Position numbers and translations under genes: made by a program | Shown here: positions 6,317-13,299 of the stretch, piece by piece | How positions within the stretch are numbered: the first letter of the stretch is position 1 | Layout: each line of letters starts with the position of its first letter | From: Alphaproteobacteria bacterium UBA2903 | Lineage (GTDB): Bacteria > Pseudomonadota > Alphaproteobacteria > CAAGCB01 > CAG-977 | DNA: 13,299 nucleotides | Direction: 5' to 3' | Assembly (NCBI GenBank): GCA_002349565.1 | Contig: DEDN01000032.1 | Coordinates: 1-13,299, forward strand | The notes under the pieces: model-generated | Told to the model about the DNA's origin: nothing | What the model saw: the letters and a program-made list of their open reading frames with translations, nothing else | Database searches by the model: none

Positions 6317-7040
6317 GCTTCACCCCCAGCGCTTGCGCCATTTGAACGGGAATGTCGCTAAACACGCCCGCCGCGCCTTGCGCCCGCAAAGACTTTGCCA
6401 AATCGAAATCGTTGACGGTGTAGACCAGCAGCCGGTATCCCGCGTCCAGAATTTCCTTGATTAAAGGCGGATTCAGCAAATCCGCGTCATAATTGATTGA
6501 ATAAGCGTCGACTTTTTTCGCGGCGGGACGCCAGTCGCCCGACACGTCTTCGACCAGAACGCCGCGGCGGATATGCGGCGCAAGAGCCTGCGTTTCCTCC
6601 AGCGCGTCCCAAACAAAGCTGGAAAAATACAGCCTGTCGGGATTGTCGAATCCTTTTTCATTGACGACTTCCCACACTTTGCGCGCCGTTTCGCGCCCCA
6701 GTTCGGGACGGGACGGCTTGATTTCCACATTGACGCACGCGCCGTATTCGTTCAAAACGTCCAGCACTTCCGCCAACGTCGGAATTTTTTGGTTGTTTTT
6801 CAAAACGACGTTTTGCAGTTCAGCATATGTTCTTTCGTCCAGTCTGCCCGTCGCGTTTTCAGCCATCCTGTCCAGTTCTTCATCGTGGAAAACAACGACT
6901 TTTCCGTCTTTGGTCAGCATGGCGTCCAGCTCGACCCACCGAATCCCCGATTGACAAGCATAGCGAAAAGCCTCTAAGGTGTTTTCCGTTTTGACACCGC
7001 GCGCGCCGCGATGCCCCAAAACGACGGGTAAAGTAAACAT
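6297..7040 (-). CDS. ugpQ: Cytoplasmic glycerophosphodiester phosphodiesterase (UgpQ-like)
   Basis: This 247-residue TIM-barrel enzyme hydrolyses glycerophosphodiesters such as glycerophosphocholine to glycerol-3-phosphate and an alcohol. The GDPD signature is complete: His10-Arg11-Gly12, Glu19-Asn20-Thr21, metal ligands Glu37 and Asp39 in WVELDAM, His52 in VFHDEELDR, and Glu106/Lys108 in NVEIKP. There is no signal peptide, so it should act in the cytoplasm, like E. coli UgpQ and unlike periplasmic GlpQ. The open frame extends upstream of 7040, but the ATG there has a near-perfect AAAGGAGG six bases before it (7054-7047), and the family N-terminus starts right after. No ugp transporter lies nearby. 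The end overlaps the rquA end by 20 bases. Substrate range cannot be told from sequence. Confidence 0.92.
   Translation of the reverse strand: MFTLPVVLGHRGARGVKTENTLEAFRYACQSGIRWVELDAMLTKDGKVVVFHDEELDRMAENATGRLDERTYAELQNVVLKNNQKIPTLAEVLDVLNEYGACVNVEIKPSRPELGRETARKVWEVVNEKGFDNPDRLYFSSFVWDALEETQALAPHIRRGVLVEDVSGDWRPAAKKVDAYSINYDADLLNPPLIKEILDAGYRLLVYTVNDFDLAKSLRAQGAAGVFSDIPVQMAQALGVKLSAFAQ
6302..6338. repeat. Imperfect hairpin at the convergent rquA/phosphodiesterase ends
   Basis: GCGCAA-AC-GCGCT (6302-6314) pairs with AGCGC-TTGCGC (6328-6338), giving eleven base pairs with a two-base bulge and a 13-base loop. It covers the rquA stop codon and the last codons of the opposing gene. There is no U-run on either strand, so it is not a standard intrinsic terminator. 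It could slow polymerase or protect 3' ends, or be a chance result of GC-rich coding sequence. Confidence 0.3.
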
Positions 7041-7068
7041 AAACAGCCTCCTTTGGTTTGTTTTGCTT

Positions 7069-7097
7069 ACTATACGAGGGTAACGGACGGAAAACAA
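7069..7097 (-). promoter_or_regulatory. Candidate promoter of the phosphodiesterase gene
   Basis: On the minus strand TTGTTT (7097-7092) and TATAGT (7074-7069) are 17 bases apart; the -10 is good and the -35 poor. The -35 abuts the ribF ATG at 7098, so the promoter sits inside the 57-base divergent gap. I could not find a convincing plus-strand promoter for ribF in the same gap. Confidence 0.4.
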
Positions 7098-8015
7098 ATG
7101 CGATTTTTTCATTCTTGGCGAAAAGTGCCCGAAGCTTTCCAAAACGCCGTGATTGCCATCGGCAATTTCGACGGGTTTCATCGGGGACATTACGCCGTTG
7201 TCGAAAAAGCGGTCGAGGTCGGCAAACAGCTGCACCGCCCCGTTATGCTGATGACGTTTGAACCGCACCCGTCGGCGTATTTCCGCCCCGGCGGACGAAC
7301 GTTCCGCATCACCCCGATTCGCGCCAAAGTCCGTGCGATTTGCGCCCTGCCCATCGACGGCTTTTTCGTCTTTGCGTTCAACCGCGTTTTTGCCGAAACG
7401 ACCGCCCGACAATTTGTCGAGGACGTGCTAATCGACGGCTTGCACGCGGCGGCTTTGGTCGTCGGCGAAGATTACGGATTCGGTCACAACCGCGAAGGCG
7501 ATGTCGAATACCTGCAAAAGAACTATCCCGCGCTGCCCGTTTATCCCGTGGCGAAACTGCGCGATTTCAACGGCGAGATTATCTCCTCCTCCCGCATCCG
7601 CGCTTTTATCCGCGACGGTCACGTCGCCCAAGCCGCCAAACTGACGGGACGTCCGTTTGAAATCGAAGGGTACGTCGTCCACGGGTTCAAGCGCGGACGC
7701 GTCATCGGCTTTCCCACGATTAACATCGAGCCGCACGATTCGATTGTGCCGCGTCTGGGGGTTTACGCGGCGAAAGTCCTGCTTGACGGCGAATGGAAGC
7801 CCGCCCTTGCCAACATCGGCACGCGTCCGACCGTCGACGGAGAAGGCATCTTGCTTGAAGCGCACATTTTGAATTACAATGGCGATTTGTACGGCAAGCG
7901 GCTGCGCGTCCAACTGACGGAGTTTATCCGCCCCGAACAGAAATTCGCGTCCTTGATCGAATTGAAACGCCAAATCGAACAGGATATGAATCAAATCAAA
8001 AGGATTTTGGAATGA
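7098..8015 (+). CDS. ribF: Bifunctional riboflavin kinase / FAD synthetase RibF
   Basis: This 305-residue cytoplasmic enzyme phosphorylates riboflavin to FMN and adenylates FMN to FAD. The N-terminal FAD synthetase domain (about 10-180) shows the nucleotidyltransferase motif GNFDGFHRGH at 22-31, FEPHP at 54-58 and the SSSRIR loop at 163-168. The C-terminal riboflavin kinase domain (about 183-303) shows GFPTINI at 204-210, LGVY at 220-223, NIGTRPT at 239-245 and the likely catalytic Glu254 in LLEAHIL, followed by GDLYGK. Length is typical (about 300-315). The start is the ATG at 7098, with a modest GGA-type ribosome site; an in-frame TTG further upstream would only add residues unlike the family. 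The gene overlaps lspA by four bases (ATGA). In many alphaproteobacteria and other Proteobacteria ileS separates ribF from lspA, but it is absent here. Confidence 0.95.
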   Translation: MRFFHSWRKVPEAFQNAVIAIGNFDGFHRGHYAVVEKAVEVGKQLHRPVMLMTFEPHPSAYFRPGGRTFRITPIRAKVRAICALPIDGFFVFAFNRVFAETTARQFVEDVLIDGLHAAALVVGEDYGFGHNREGDVEYLQKNYPALPVYPVAKLRDFNGEIISSSRIRAFIRDGHVAQAAKLTGRPFEIEGYVVHGFKRGRVIGFPTINIEPHDSIVPRLGVYAAKVLLDGEWKPALANIGTRPTVDGEGILLEAHILNYNGDLYGKRLRVQLTEFIRPEQKFASLIELKRQIEQDMNQIKRILE

Positions 8016-8494
8016 AACAGGGACTTATCGCCGCCTTTATCGCCCTTCTTGCCGACCAAGCGTCGAAAATCGCGACTCTCGCCTATTTTGCCGACCGCGT
8101 TCCGCCCGTGAAAGTGACAAGCTTTTTCAACTATGTGCTGACGTGGAACCGCGGGGTCAGCTTTTCCATGTTTCATTCGGACAAACCGCTTGCGCCCGTC
8201 GTTTTGACGGTTGTCGCGCTGATGATTTGCGGCATCGTCTTTTACTGGATGAAAAACGAAAAGGACGTCAAAACCCAAATTTGCTTCGGTCTGATTTTGG
8301 GCGGGGCAATCGGCAACATCGTCGACCGAATCCGATTCGGAGCGGTTATCGACTTTTTGGACTTTTACGTCGGAACGTACCATTGGCCGGCTTTCAACGT
8401 CGCGGATTCGGCGATTTGCGTCGGCGCGGGGTATATTCTGATTTGGAATTTGTTTTTCGCCCCGATTGAAAAACCGAAAGGATTAGGAAAATGA
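8012..8494 (+). CDS. lspA: Lipoprotein signal peptidase LspA
   Basis: This 160-residue inner-membrane aspartyl protease (signal peptidase II) cuts prolipoproteins before the lipid-modified cysteine. The conserved elements appear in order: DQASK at 15-19, NRGVSFSMF at 46-54, GNIVDRIRFG at 101-110, VIDFLDFY containing catalytic Asp114, and FNVADS with catalytic Asp132. Hydrophobic segments near 4-14, 60-80, 90-103 and 133-150 fit the usual four membrane passes. Length is normal. It overlaps ribF by four bases at its start and the next gene by four at its end, so it is translated in a tightly coupled run. A predicted lipoprotein gene, a likely substrate, lies two genes downstream. Confidence 0.95.
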   Translation: MKQGLIAAFIALLADQASKIATLAYFADRVPPVKVTSFFNYVLTWNRGVSFSMFHSDKPLAPVVLTVVALMICGIVFYWMKNEKDVKTQICFGLILGGAIGNIVDRIRFGAVIDFLDFYVGTYHWPAFNVADSAICVGAGYILIWNLFFAPIEKPKGLGK

Positions 8495-9108
8495 CCCCGA
8501 ACATCTTTCGCCGTCTGTCGGGATCGCCCGACGCGACGCGGCTTTTCAAGAAAAAAACAGCCGTCCTCCTGCTGGAATATCAAAACGAGCATTTTACGGG
8601 ACTGCTGCCGATAGAGGCGGCGTATACCGTCGTCGCCCCCGCCGTCAAGCTGCTGAACTGGGCGGACAAGCACAAGATTATGGTCTGCCATGTCCGACAT
8701 CTGGCAAAAAGCAGGGCAAGCGCGGTGTTTGCTCCCGACAGCGCGGGGGCGGAGTTTTATCCCGAACTCGCCCCGCGAAAAACGCATACCGTTTACACCA
8801 AATACGCTTCAAGCGCGTTTGCGGGGTCTTTGCTGCACACCGATTTGGAAGCGGCGGGCGTCGACACGCTGATTGTCGCGGGATTGGATTCGCCGACGAC
8901 GGTTTCAGCCACCGCGCACGATGCCAAGCTGCTGGGCTACAAAACGATTGTCGCGGCGAATTTGTGCGCGGCGCGTGACACCGTTTCATGGGATAAAAAC
9001 CGCATTACCAAAGGCGATCAGATGAACGATATCGCGCTGTCCGCCATCGCCGACAAATACGCGCAAGTCGAACTCAGCACGGCGATTACGGCTTTGGAAT
9101 TGGCTTAA
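8491..9108 (+). CDS. Isochorismatase-fold protein with a substituted catalytic triad
   Basis: This 205-residue protein has the Rossmann-like fold of cysteine hydrolases of the isochorismatase/nicotinamidase group. The fold is recognisable from VLLLEYQNEHF (25-35), the segment YTKYASSAF (102-110) and VAGLDSPTTVSATAHDA (129-145). In active relatives the triad is Asp, Lys and Cys. Here the aligned residues are Glu29, Lys104 and Thr137, so the nucleophilic Cys is missing and the Asp is conservatively changed. The protein may therefore be a non-hydrolytic binding or regulatory member, or use another chemistry. It is cytoplasmic, with no signal peptide. The gene overlaps lspA by four bases, with AGGAAA upstream, and is followed after 15 bases by the lipoprotein gene. 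Substrate and role are unknown. The alignment was done by eye. Confidence 0.75.
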   Translation: MTPNIFRRLSGSPDATRLFKKKTAVLLLEYQNEHFTGLLPIEAAYTVVAPAVKLLNWADKHKIMVCHVRHLAKSRASAVFAPDSAGAEFYPELAPRKTHTVYTKYASSAFAGSLLHTDLEAAGVDTLIVAGLDSPTTVSATAHDAKLLGYKTIVAANLCAARDTVSWDKNRITKGDQMNDIALSAIADKYAQVELSTAITALELA

Positions 9109-9123
9109 AGGGGGGAATTTGAA

Positions 9124-9330
9124 ATGAAAAAAGCTTTGATTTGTTTGACGGTTTTAACGATTGCGGCATGTTCCGATTACGCGAACTGGGACAAACGCGG
9201 TCCCGACGCTTCGGGTGCCGAACCGCAAAAAAGTCTGGTTTTGCCGCCCGATTTTTTCCTGCGCGCGCCCGTTGAAAACGCGCCCGCTCCCGCCTCCGAA
9301 ACGCCCGAAAAAGCGGAGCAATCCTTGTGA
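9124..9330 (+). CDS. Small lipoprotein with a DUF3035/BamF-like motif
   Basis: This is a 68-residue predicted lipoprotein. MKKALICLTVLTIAAC is a signal peptide with lipobox Ile-Ala-Ala-Cys at 13-16. Ser at +2 favours the outer membrane. The mature chain is only about 53 residues, with the segment SLVLPPDFFLRAP (37-49) and a Pro/Ala/Glu-rich tail. The LPPDF-LR-P pattern resembles DUF3035 proteins, which stand beside M16 peptidase genes in alphaproteobacteria and include the Caulobacter outer-membrane assembly subunit BamF, as I recall. Those are usually clearly longer, so this is a minimal form. A strong GGGGGGA site precedes the ATG by about seven bases. Its TGA overlaps the GTG of the next gene (GTGA). 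LspA, encoded upstream, would process it. Family assignment is tentative; lipoprotein status is firm. Confidence 0.75.
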   Translation: MKKALICLTVLTIAACSDYANWDKRGPDASGAEPQKSLVLPPDFFLRAPVENAPAPASETPEKAEQSL

Positions 9331-10628
9331 TTTTGCTGTTACTCGCACTGTTGCTGGCAAGCTGTCCCGTTAACGCCGAAAACCTGTTCAAAGCGGAAAG
9401 CTTCACGTTAAACAACGGCATGAAAGCCATTGCGATAGAAAACCATCGCGCGCCCGCCGTGACGCACATGGTTTGGTACAAAACGGGCAGCATTGACGAT
9501 CCGCTCGGCAAATCGGGCATCGCGCACGTTTTGGAACACCTGATGTTTAAAGGCACGCCCGCCGTCCCCGACGGAGAGTTTTCCAAAATCGTCGCCCGCA
9601 ACGGCGGCAATGAAAACGCGTTCACGTCCCGCGACTATACGGCGTACTATCAAAACATCGCGCGCGACCGCTTGGAATTGGTGATGTTTCTGGAATCCGA
9701 CCGCATGAAAAACCTGCGTTTTTCCCTCCAAGACTTCGCCCCCGAACTGGAAGTCGTCAAGGAAGAACGCCTGATGCGCACGGAAAACAACCCCGCGGCG
9801 CTGCTTGCGGAACGGCGCAACAGACTGCTGTGGGGGGAACACGCTTACGCCCGTCCGATTATCGGCTTTAAACAGGAATTGGCGGCGCTGACGATGAAAG
9901 ACGCGCAGGATTTTTACAACACGCATTACGCGCCCGACAACGCGATTTTGATTGTCGCGGGCGACATCACGGCGGCGGAATTAAAGCCGCTTGCCGAAAA
10001 GTATTACGGAGCCGTCCCCCCCGGACGCAAAGCCCGCACAAAGCGCGTGTTTACCGATTCCCAACCGCTGAAAGCAACCCTCGAAATGGCGCATCCTTTG
10101 GCAAAGATACAAACGGTTACAAGAACTTACATCGTTCCGTCCTATCTGTCGGAGGGCAAGGAAACCGCCCATGCTTACGCCGTTTTGGCGGAAATTCTGG
10201 GGGCGGCGGATTCGGGCGTTTTATACAAGCGTCTGGTCGATTCCCAAAAAGCCTCCGCCGTTTCGGTCGATTACAGCGGTTTCGCATTGGATAAAGGCAC
10301 GTTTTCGATTTCTGCCGCCGTATCTCCCGCTTCGACCGCCGAAGCCGTCCGCGCCGCAATCGACCGTCCCGTTAAAATCGGTGAAAAAGCCTTGCGCCAA
10401 GCCAAAAAACGGCTGGTTGCGGGAATGGAGCATTTGATTGACAATCCCGAAACGACGGCAAACGTCACAGGCTTTGCGGAAATTCTGGGCTTGGGAATTG
10501 AGGAACTGGAAAAATTCCCCGAAAAAATCAACGCCGTTTCCTTGGATGACGTCAAAGCCGCCTATGAAAATATGACGGCGAAATCCGCCGTTGTCACCAC
10601 CGTTTTAACGCCCGAGGCAACGCCATGA
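9327..10628 (+). CDS. M16 zinc metallopeptidase, catalytic member of a pair
   Basis: This is a 433-residue insulinase/processing-peptidase-family protein (M16B). The inverted zinc motif HVLEH at 67-71 is intact, and the distal ligand Glu147 follows at the expected spacing of 75 residues. Two M16 domain halves are visible (about 22-220 and 230-430). The N-terminus MILLLLALLLASC is very hydrophobic without the usual Lys/Arg. It could be a signal peptide cut after VNA (residue 17) or a lipoprotein signal with Cys13 in LASC. The GTG start at 9327 overlaps the lipoprotein stop and has GGAG eight bases upstream; I see no upstream in-frame start. The second half lacks a clear Arg...Tyr substrate motif, which the next gene supplies, so the two probably form a heterodimer in the periplasm. 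Substrate unknown. Confidence 0.92.
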   Translation: MILLLLALLLASCPVNAENLFKAESFTLNNGMKAIAIENHRAPAVTHMVWYKTGSIDDPLGKSGIAHVLEHLMFKGTPAVPDGEFSKIVARNGGNENAFTSRDYTAYYQNIARDRLELVMFLESDRMKNLRFSLQDFAPELEVVKEERLMRTENNPAALLAERRNRLLWGEHAYARPIIGFKQELAALTMKDAQDFYNTHYAPDNAILIVAGDITAAELKPLAEKYYGAVPPGRKARTKRVFTDSQPLKATLEMAHPLAKIQTVTRTYIVPSYLSEGKETAHAYAVLAEILGAADSGVLYKRLVDSQKASAVSVDYSGFALDKGTFSISAAVSPASTAEAVRAAIDRPVKIGEKALRQAKKRLVAGMEHLIDNPETTANVTGFAEILGLGIEELEKFPEKINAVSLDDVKAAYENMTAKSAVVTTVLTPEATP

Positions 10629-11992
10629 AACGCCTGTTTTTCTGTTTTGCTTTGTTTTTCGCGCTGACGAACGGCGCGGCGGCTCAGCGTATCGAGGTCG
10701 TCAAAAAAACGCCCGTCCGCCTGCCCGCCGTCAAGGAAATGCCGTTCCGCATTCCGCAGGTGCGCGAAATCACCGCTTCCAACGGCGTCAAAGCATGGCT
10801 GATAGAGGAAAAATCAACGCCCCTGATTGCGGTTTCCGTCCTGTTCAACGGCGGGGCGGCATCCGACCCGAAGCGTCTGCAGGGCTTGACCCCGATGGCG
10901 GCGGCGTTGCTGGGGGACGGCGCGGGACGGTACAAATCCGAACAGCTGAACCAGATTTTGGCGGAAAAGGCGATTGATCTCGATTTTTCAAGCGGTGCGG
11001 ACTACATTTCCGCCGAATTGACAACCCTTCGCCAAAACAGGGACGAAGCCTTTGATTTTCTGCGTTTGGCATTGACCAAGCCGCGCTTTGACAAAAGGGC
11101 GCTGAAACAGGTGCGGGAACAAACCCTTGCCGCCGTCAAAGCCCGCAAAGGCAATCCGAACGCCGCCGCTTACGAACGGTTTTTGAAACTGGTGTTCAAA
11201 AACCACCCCTACAGCCGCACGATGCCGTCCGCCGACGGGGTGAAAGCGGTCACGCGCGCAAGCTTGAAACGCCTTGTCCGCCGCCGTTTCGCCCGCGACA
11301 ATATGGTTGTCGGCGTGGCGGGCAACATTTCGGAATCCGAACTGAAAGCGCTGTTGGAAAAAACGTTTTCCAATTTGCCCGAAAAAGCAATTCTGCCCGA
11401 CATTCCCGATTTTACGCCCGATTTGAGCGCGCGCACCGACGTTTTGACCATGGACGTTCCGCAAAGCGCGGCGGTGTTCGGTCATGCGGGCATTCCCCGC
11501 GGCGATCCCGACTACTACGCGGCGTTGCTGGTTGACTACACATTCGGCGGGGGCGGATTCGCGTCCCGTCTGTTTAACGAAGTACGAGAAAAGAACGGCT
11601 TGGCGTACAGCGTTTCGACCTTTATGCTGCCCTTGAAACATTCGCCGCTGTACATCGGAACGCTGGCGTCCGACAACGCGAAAATCGCGGGCGCAATCGA
11701 TATCGTCAAAGCCGAATGGGCAAAAATAGCGCAATCGGGACAAACCGCCAAAGAATTAAAGGACGCGAAAACCTATCTGACGGGATCGTTTCCGCTGTCG
11801 TTCACGTCGTCGTCGGGACTGGCGTCGTTTTTGGCGGCTTTGCAGTATAATGGCGAGGGAATCGACTACCTGCAAAACAGAAACGCGCTGATGAACGCCG
11901 TTTCGCTGTCCGAAGCACGCCGAGTCGCCGCCCGTTTGCTCGCCCCCGAAAGTTTGTTCTTTGTAGTTGTGGGAAAACCTGCTAATCTTTAA
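10625..11992 (+). CDS. M16-family protein lacking zinc ligands, partner subunit
   Basis: This is a 455-residue M16B-family protein. MKRLFFCFALFFALTNGAAA is a clear Sec signal peptide, cut after residue 20, so it is periplasmic. At the position of HxxEH the sequence reads LTPMAAALL: the zinc ligands are Pro90, Ala93 and Ala94, so it cannot bind catalytic zinc in the standard way. It keeps the Arg321...Tyr328 pair in NEVREKNGLAYSV, used in related paired peptidases for substrate binding. Together with the preceding gene, which has zinc but lacks this pair, it matches known catalytic/non-catalytic M16 heterodimers. It overlaps that gene by four bases (ATGA), suggesting equimolar translation. The 27-base gap to pgi holds a ribosome site but no terminator that I can see. 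Confidence 0.92.
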   Translation: MKRLFFCFALFFALTNGAAAQRIEVVKKTPVRLPAVKEMPFRIPQVREITASNGVKAWLIEEKSTPLIAVSVLFNGGAASDPKRLQGLTPMAAALLGDGAGRYKSEQLNQILAEKAIDLDFSSGADYISAELTTLRQNRDEAFDFLRLALTKPRFDKRALKQVREQTLAAVKARKGNPNAAAYERFLKLVFKNHPYSRTMPSADGVKAVTRASLKRLVRRRFARDNMVVGVAGNISESELKALLEKTFSNLPEKAILPDIPDFTPDLSARTDVLTMDVPQSAAVFGHAGIPRGDPDYYAALLVDYTFGGGGFASRLFNEVREKNGLAYSVSTFMLPLKHSPLYIGTLASDNAKIAGAIDIVKAEWAKIAQSGQTAKELKDAKTYLTGSFPLSFTSSSGLASFLAALQYNGEGIDYLQNRNALMNAVSLSEARRVAARLLAPESLFFVVVGKPANL

Positions 11993-12019
11993 GCACTTTT
12001 GTTTTTAGGAGAATTATCT

Positions 12020-13299
12020 ATGTCTTTAACCGATTTGAACGCTTGGAAAAAACTGGAAAAGAACTATACGGAAATGCGCGGGGTGCAAATGCGCAACATG
12101 TTCGCCGCCGACCCGAAACGCTTTGACGAATTTTCCGTTTCCTTGAACGATTTGCTGTTGGATTATTCCAAAAACCGCATTGACGCGGACACGATGAAAA
12201 ACTTGATTGACCTGGCGAAAGAAGCGGGCGTCGAACAAATGCGCGACAAAATGTTTTCGGGCGAAAAAATCAACATCACCGAAAACCGCGCCGTCCTGCA
12301 CACCGCTTTGCGCAACCGCTCGAACCGTCCCGTCTACGTCGACGGCAAGGACGTCATGCCTCAAATCAAAGCCGTTTTGGAAAAAATGAAAGTCTTTTCC
12401 GACGCGGTGCGTTCCGGCGAATGGAAAGGCGAAACGGGCAAAGCGATTACCGATGTCGTGAACATCGGCATCGGCGGGTCTGACTTGGGTCCCGTCATGG
12501 TCGTCGAAGCGCTGAAGCATTATCAGCAAAAAGGATTGAACGTCCGTTTCGTGTCCAACGTCGACGGCACGCACATGGTTGAAACGCTGAAAAACCTGAA
12601 CCCCGAAACGACGCTGTTCATTGTCGCGTCCAAAACCTTTACGACGCAGGAAACGCTGACGAACGCCCACACGGCGCGCGATTGGCTGGTCGGCGCTTTG
12701 GGCGAAGCCGCCGTTGCGAAACACTTTGTCGCTTTGTCCACCAACACCGCCGAAGTCGAAAAGTTCGGCATCGACCCCGCGAATATGTTTGAATTCTGGG
12801 ACTGGGTCGGCGGACGTTATTCCCTGTGGTCGGCTATCGGATTGTCGATTGCGATTTCGGTCGGGTTTGAAAACTTTGTCGAACTGCTGACGGGCGGCTA
12901 TGAAATGGACGAACATTTCCGCACCGCGCCTTTGCACAAAAACATTCCCGTCATTCTGGGCGTTTTGGGCGTGTGGTACAGCAACTTCTTTAACGCCGAA
13001 GCGTATGCCGTCCTGCCGTACGACCAGTATTTGCACCGCTTGCCCGCCTATTTGCAGCAAGCCGATATGGAATCGAACGGCAAAGGCGTCACCCGCGACG
13101 GCAAGCCCGTATCCTACACCACGGGACCGATTTTGTTCGGCGAACCGGGGACGAACGGGCAACATTCGTTCTATCAGCTGATTCATCAAGGTACGCACTT
13201 GATTCCGTGCGATTTCATCATTCCCGCGATTTCGCTGAACGAAACGGGCGACCACCACCCGATTTTGCTGTCGAACGTCTTTGCCCAAGCCGAAGCGTT
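12020..13299 (+). CDS. pgi: Glucose-6-phosphate isomerase, 3' end beyond the window
   Basis: This enzyme interconverts glucose-6-phosphate and fructose-6-phosphate in the cytoplasm, for glycolysis and gluconeogenesis. The first 426 codons are present, about four fifths of the usual 540-550, and the frame is open to the window edge. Seen are GIGGSDLG (150-157), the phosphate-binding SKTFTTQET (204-212), the family signature WVGGRYSLWSAIG (262-274) with Arg266, catalytic Glu351 in MESNGK and His382 in TNGQHSFYQLIHQGT. The remaining conserved Lys lies beyond the window. The ATG at 12020 has AGGAGA seven bases upstream. It follows the M16 pair by 27 bases with no evident terminator or strong promoter, so it may be the next gene of that operon. 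It would feed hexoses into the fermentation that AdhE completes. Confidence 0.97.
   Translation, partial: MSLTDLNAWKKLEKNYTEMRGVQMRNMFAADPKRFDEFSVSLNDLLLDYSKNRIDADTMKNLIDLAKEAGVEQMRDKMFSGEKINITENRAVLHTALRNRSNRPVYVDGKDVMPQIKAVLEKMKVFSDAVRSGEWKGETGKAITDVVNIGIGGSDLGPVMVVEALKHYQQKGLNVRFVSNVDGTHMVETLKNLNPETTLFIVASKTFTTQETLTNAHTARDWLVGALGEAAVAKHFVALSTNTAEVEKFGIDPANMFEFWDWVGGRYSLWSAIGLSIAISVGFENFVELLTGGYEMDEHFRTAPLHKNIPVILGVLGVWYSNFFNAEAYAVLPYDQYLHRLPAYLQQADMESNGKGVTRDGKPVSYTTGPILFGEPGTNGQHSFYQLIHQGTHLIPCDFIIPAISLNETGDHHPILLSNVFAQAEA

Noticed and set aside
11846..11851. Perfect TATAAT inside the second M16 gene
   Set aside because: No -35-like hexamer lies 16-18 bases upstream (the 17-base position reads CGTCGT) and it is within conserved coding sequence, so I did not call a pgi promoter.
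11993..12019. Possible terminator before pgi because of the T-run at 11996-12006
   Set aside because: No GC-rich stem precedes the T-run.
12026..13288. 420-codon minus-strand frame opposite pgi
   Set aside because: It is the antisense shadow of pgi; its Phe/Arg/His/Val-rich, low-complexity composition and lack of a ribosome site argue against a gene.

Overview
The window looks like chromosome of an anaerobic or facultatively fermentative alphaproteobacterium. The evidence is gene content and order: ribF, lspA, a small lipoprotein with a DUF3035/BamF-like motif, two M16 peptidase-family proteins and pgi in one plus-strand run (close to a common alphaproteobacterial arrangement), together with RquA, the rhodoquinone-biosynthesis protein known mainly from Proteobacteria and a few anaerobic eukaryotes. 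No tRNA, rRNA, IS element, phage gene or CRISPR array is visible. Base and codon use look uniform by eye.

Layout. (1) 1-96, minus: the first 32 codons of an exported protein, with its own promoter. (2) 238-2829, minus: adhE, the bifunctional acetaldehyde/alcohol dehydrogenase, with an intrinsic terminator downstream. (3) 3001-3615, plus: rex, the NADH/NAD+-sensing repressor, divergent from adhE. A Rex-type palindrome at 2856-2873 lies where it can control both genes. (4) 3618-4859, minus: an RlmD-type iron-sulfur rRNA uridine methyltransferase. (5) 4923-6316, plus: a NarL/FixJ-type response regulator overlapping rquA by one base, behind a near-consensus promoter. (6) 6297-7040, minus: a cytoplasmic glycerophosphodiester phosphodiesterase overlapping the rquA end. 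(7) 7098-13299, plus: ribF, lspA, an isochorismatase-fold protein with a degraded active site, a 68-residue lipoprotein, an M16 pair (one catalytic, one not) and the first 426 codons of pgi, with 4-base overlaps at most junctions.

How the genes fit together. AdhE re-oxidises NADH by making ethanol, and Rex reports NADH/NAD+ and would release adhE when NADH builds up. RquA makes rhodoquinone, the low-potential quinone used for fumarate reduction, a second electron sink. Its coupling to a response regulator suggests signal-controlled rhodoquinone synthesis, which I regard as the most interesting point here. The envelope run joins the lipoprotein signal peptidase to a likely lipoprotein substrate and a periplasmic protease pair. 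The three divergent gene pairs are separated by short regions in which candidate -10 elements of opposite strands overlap or nearly overlap.
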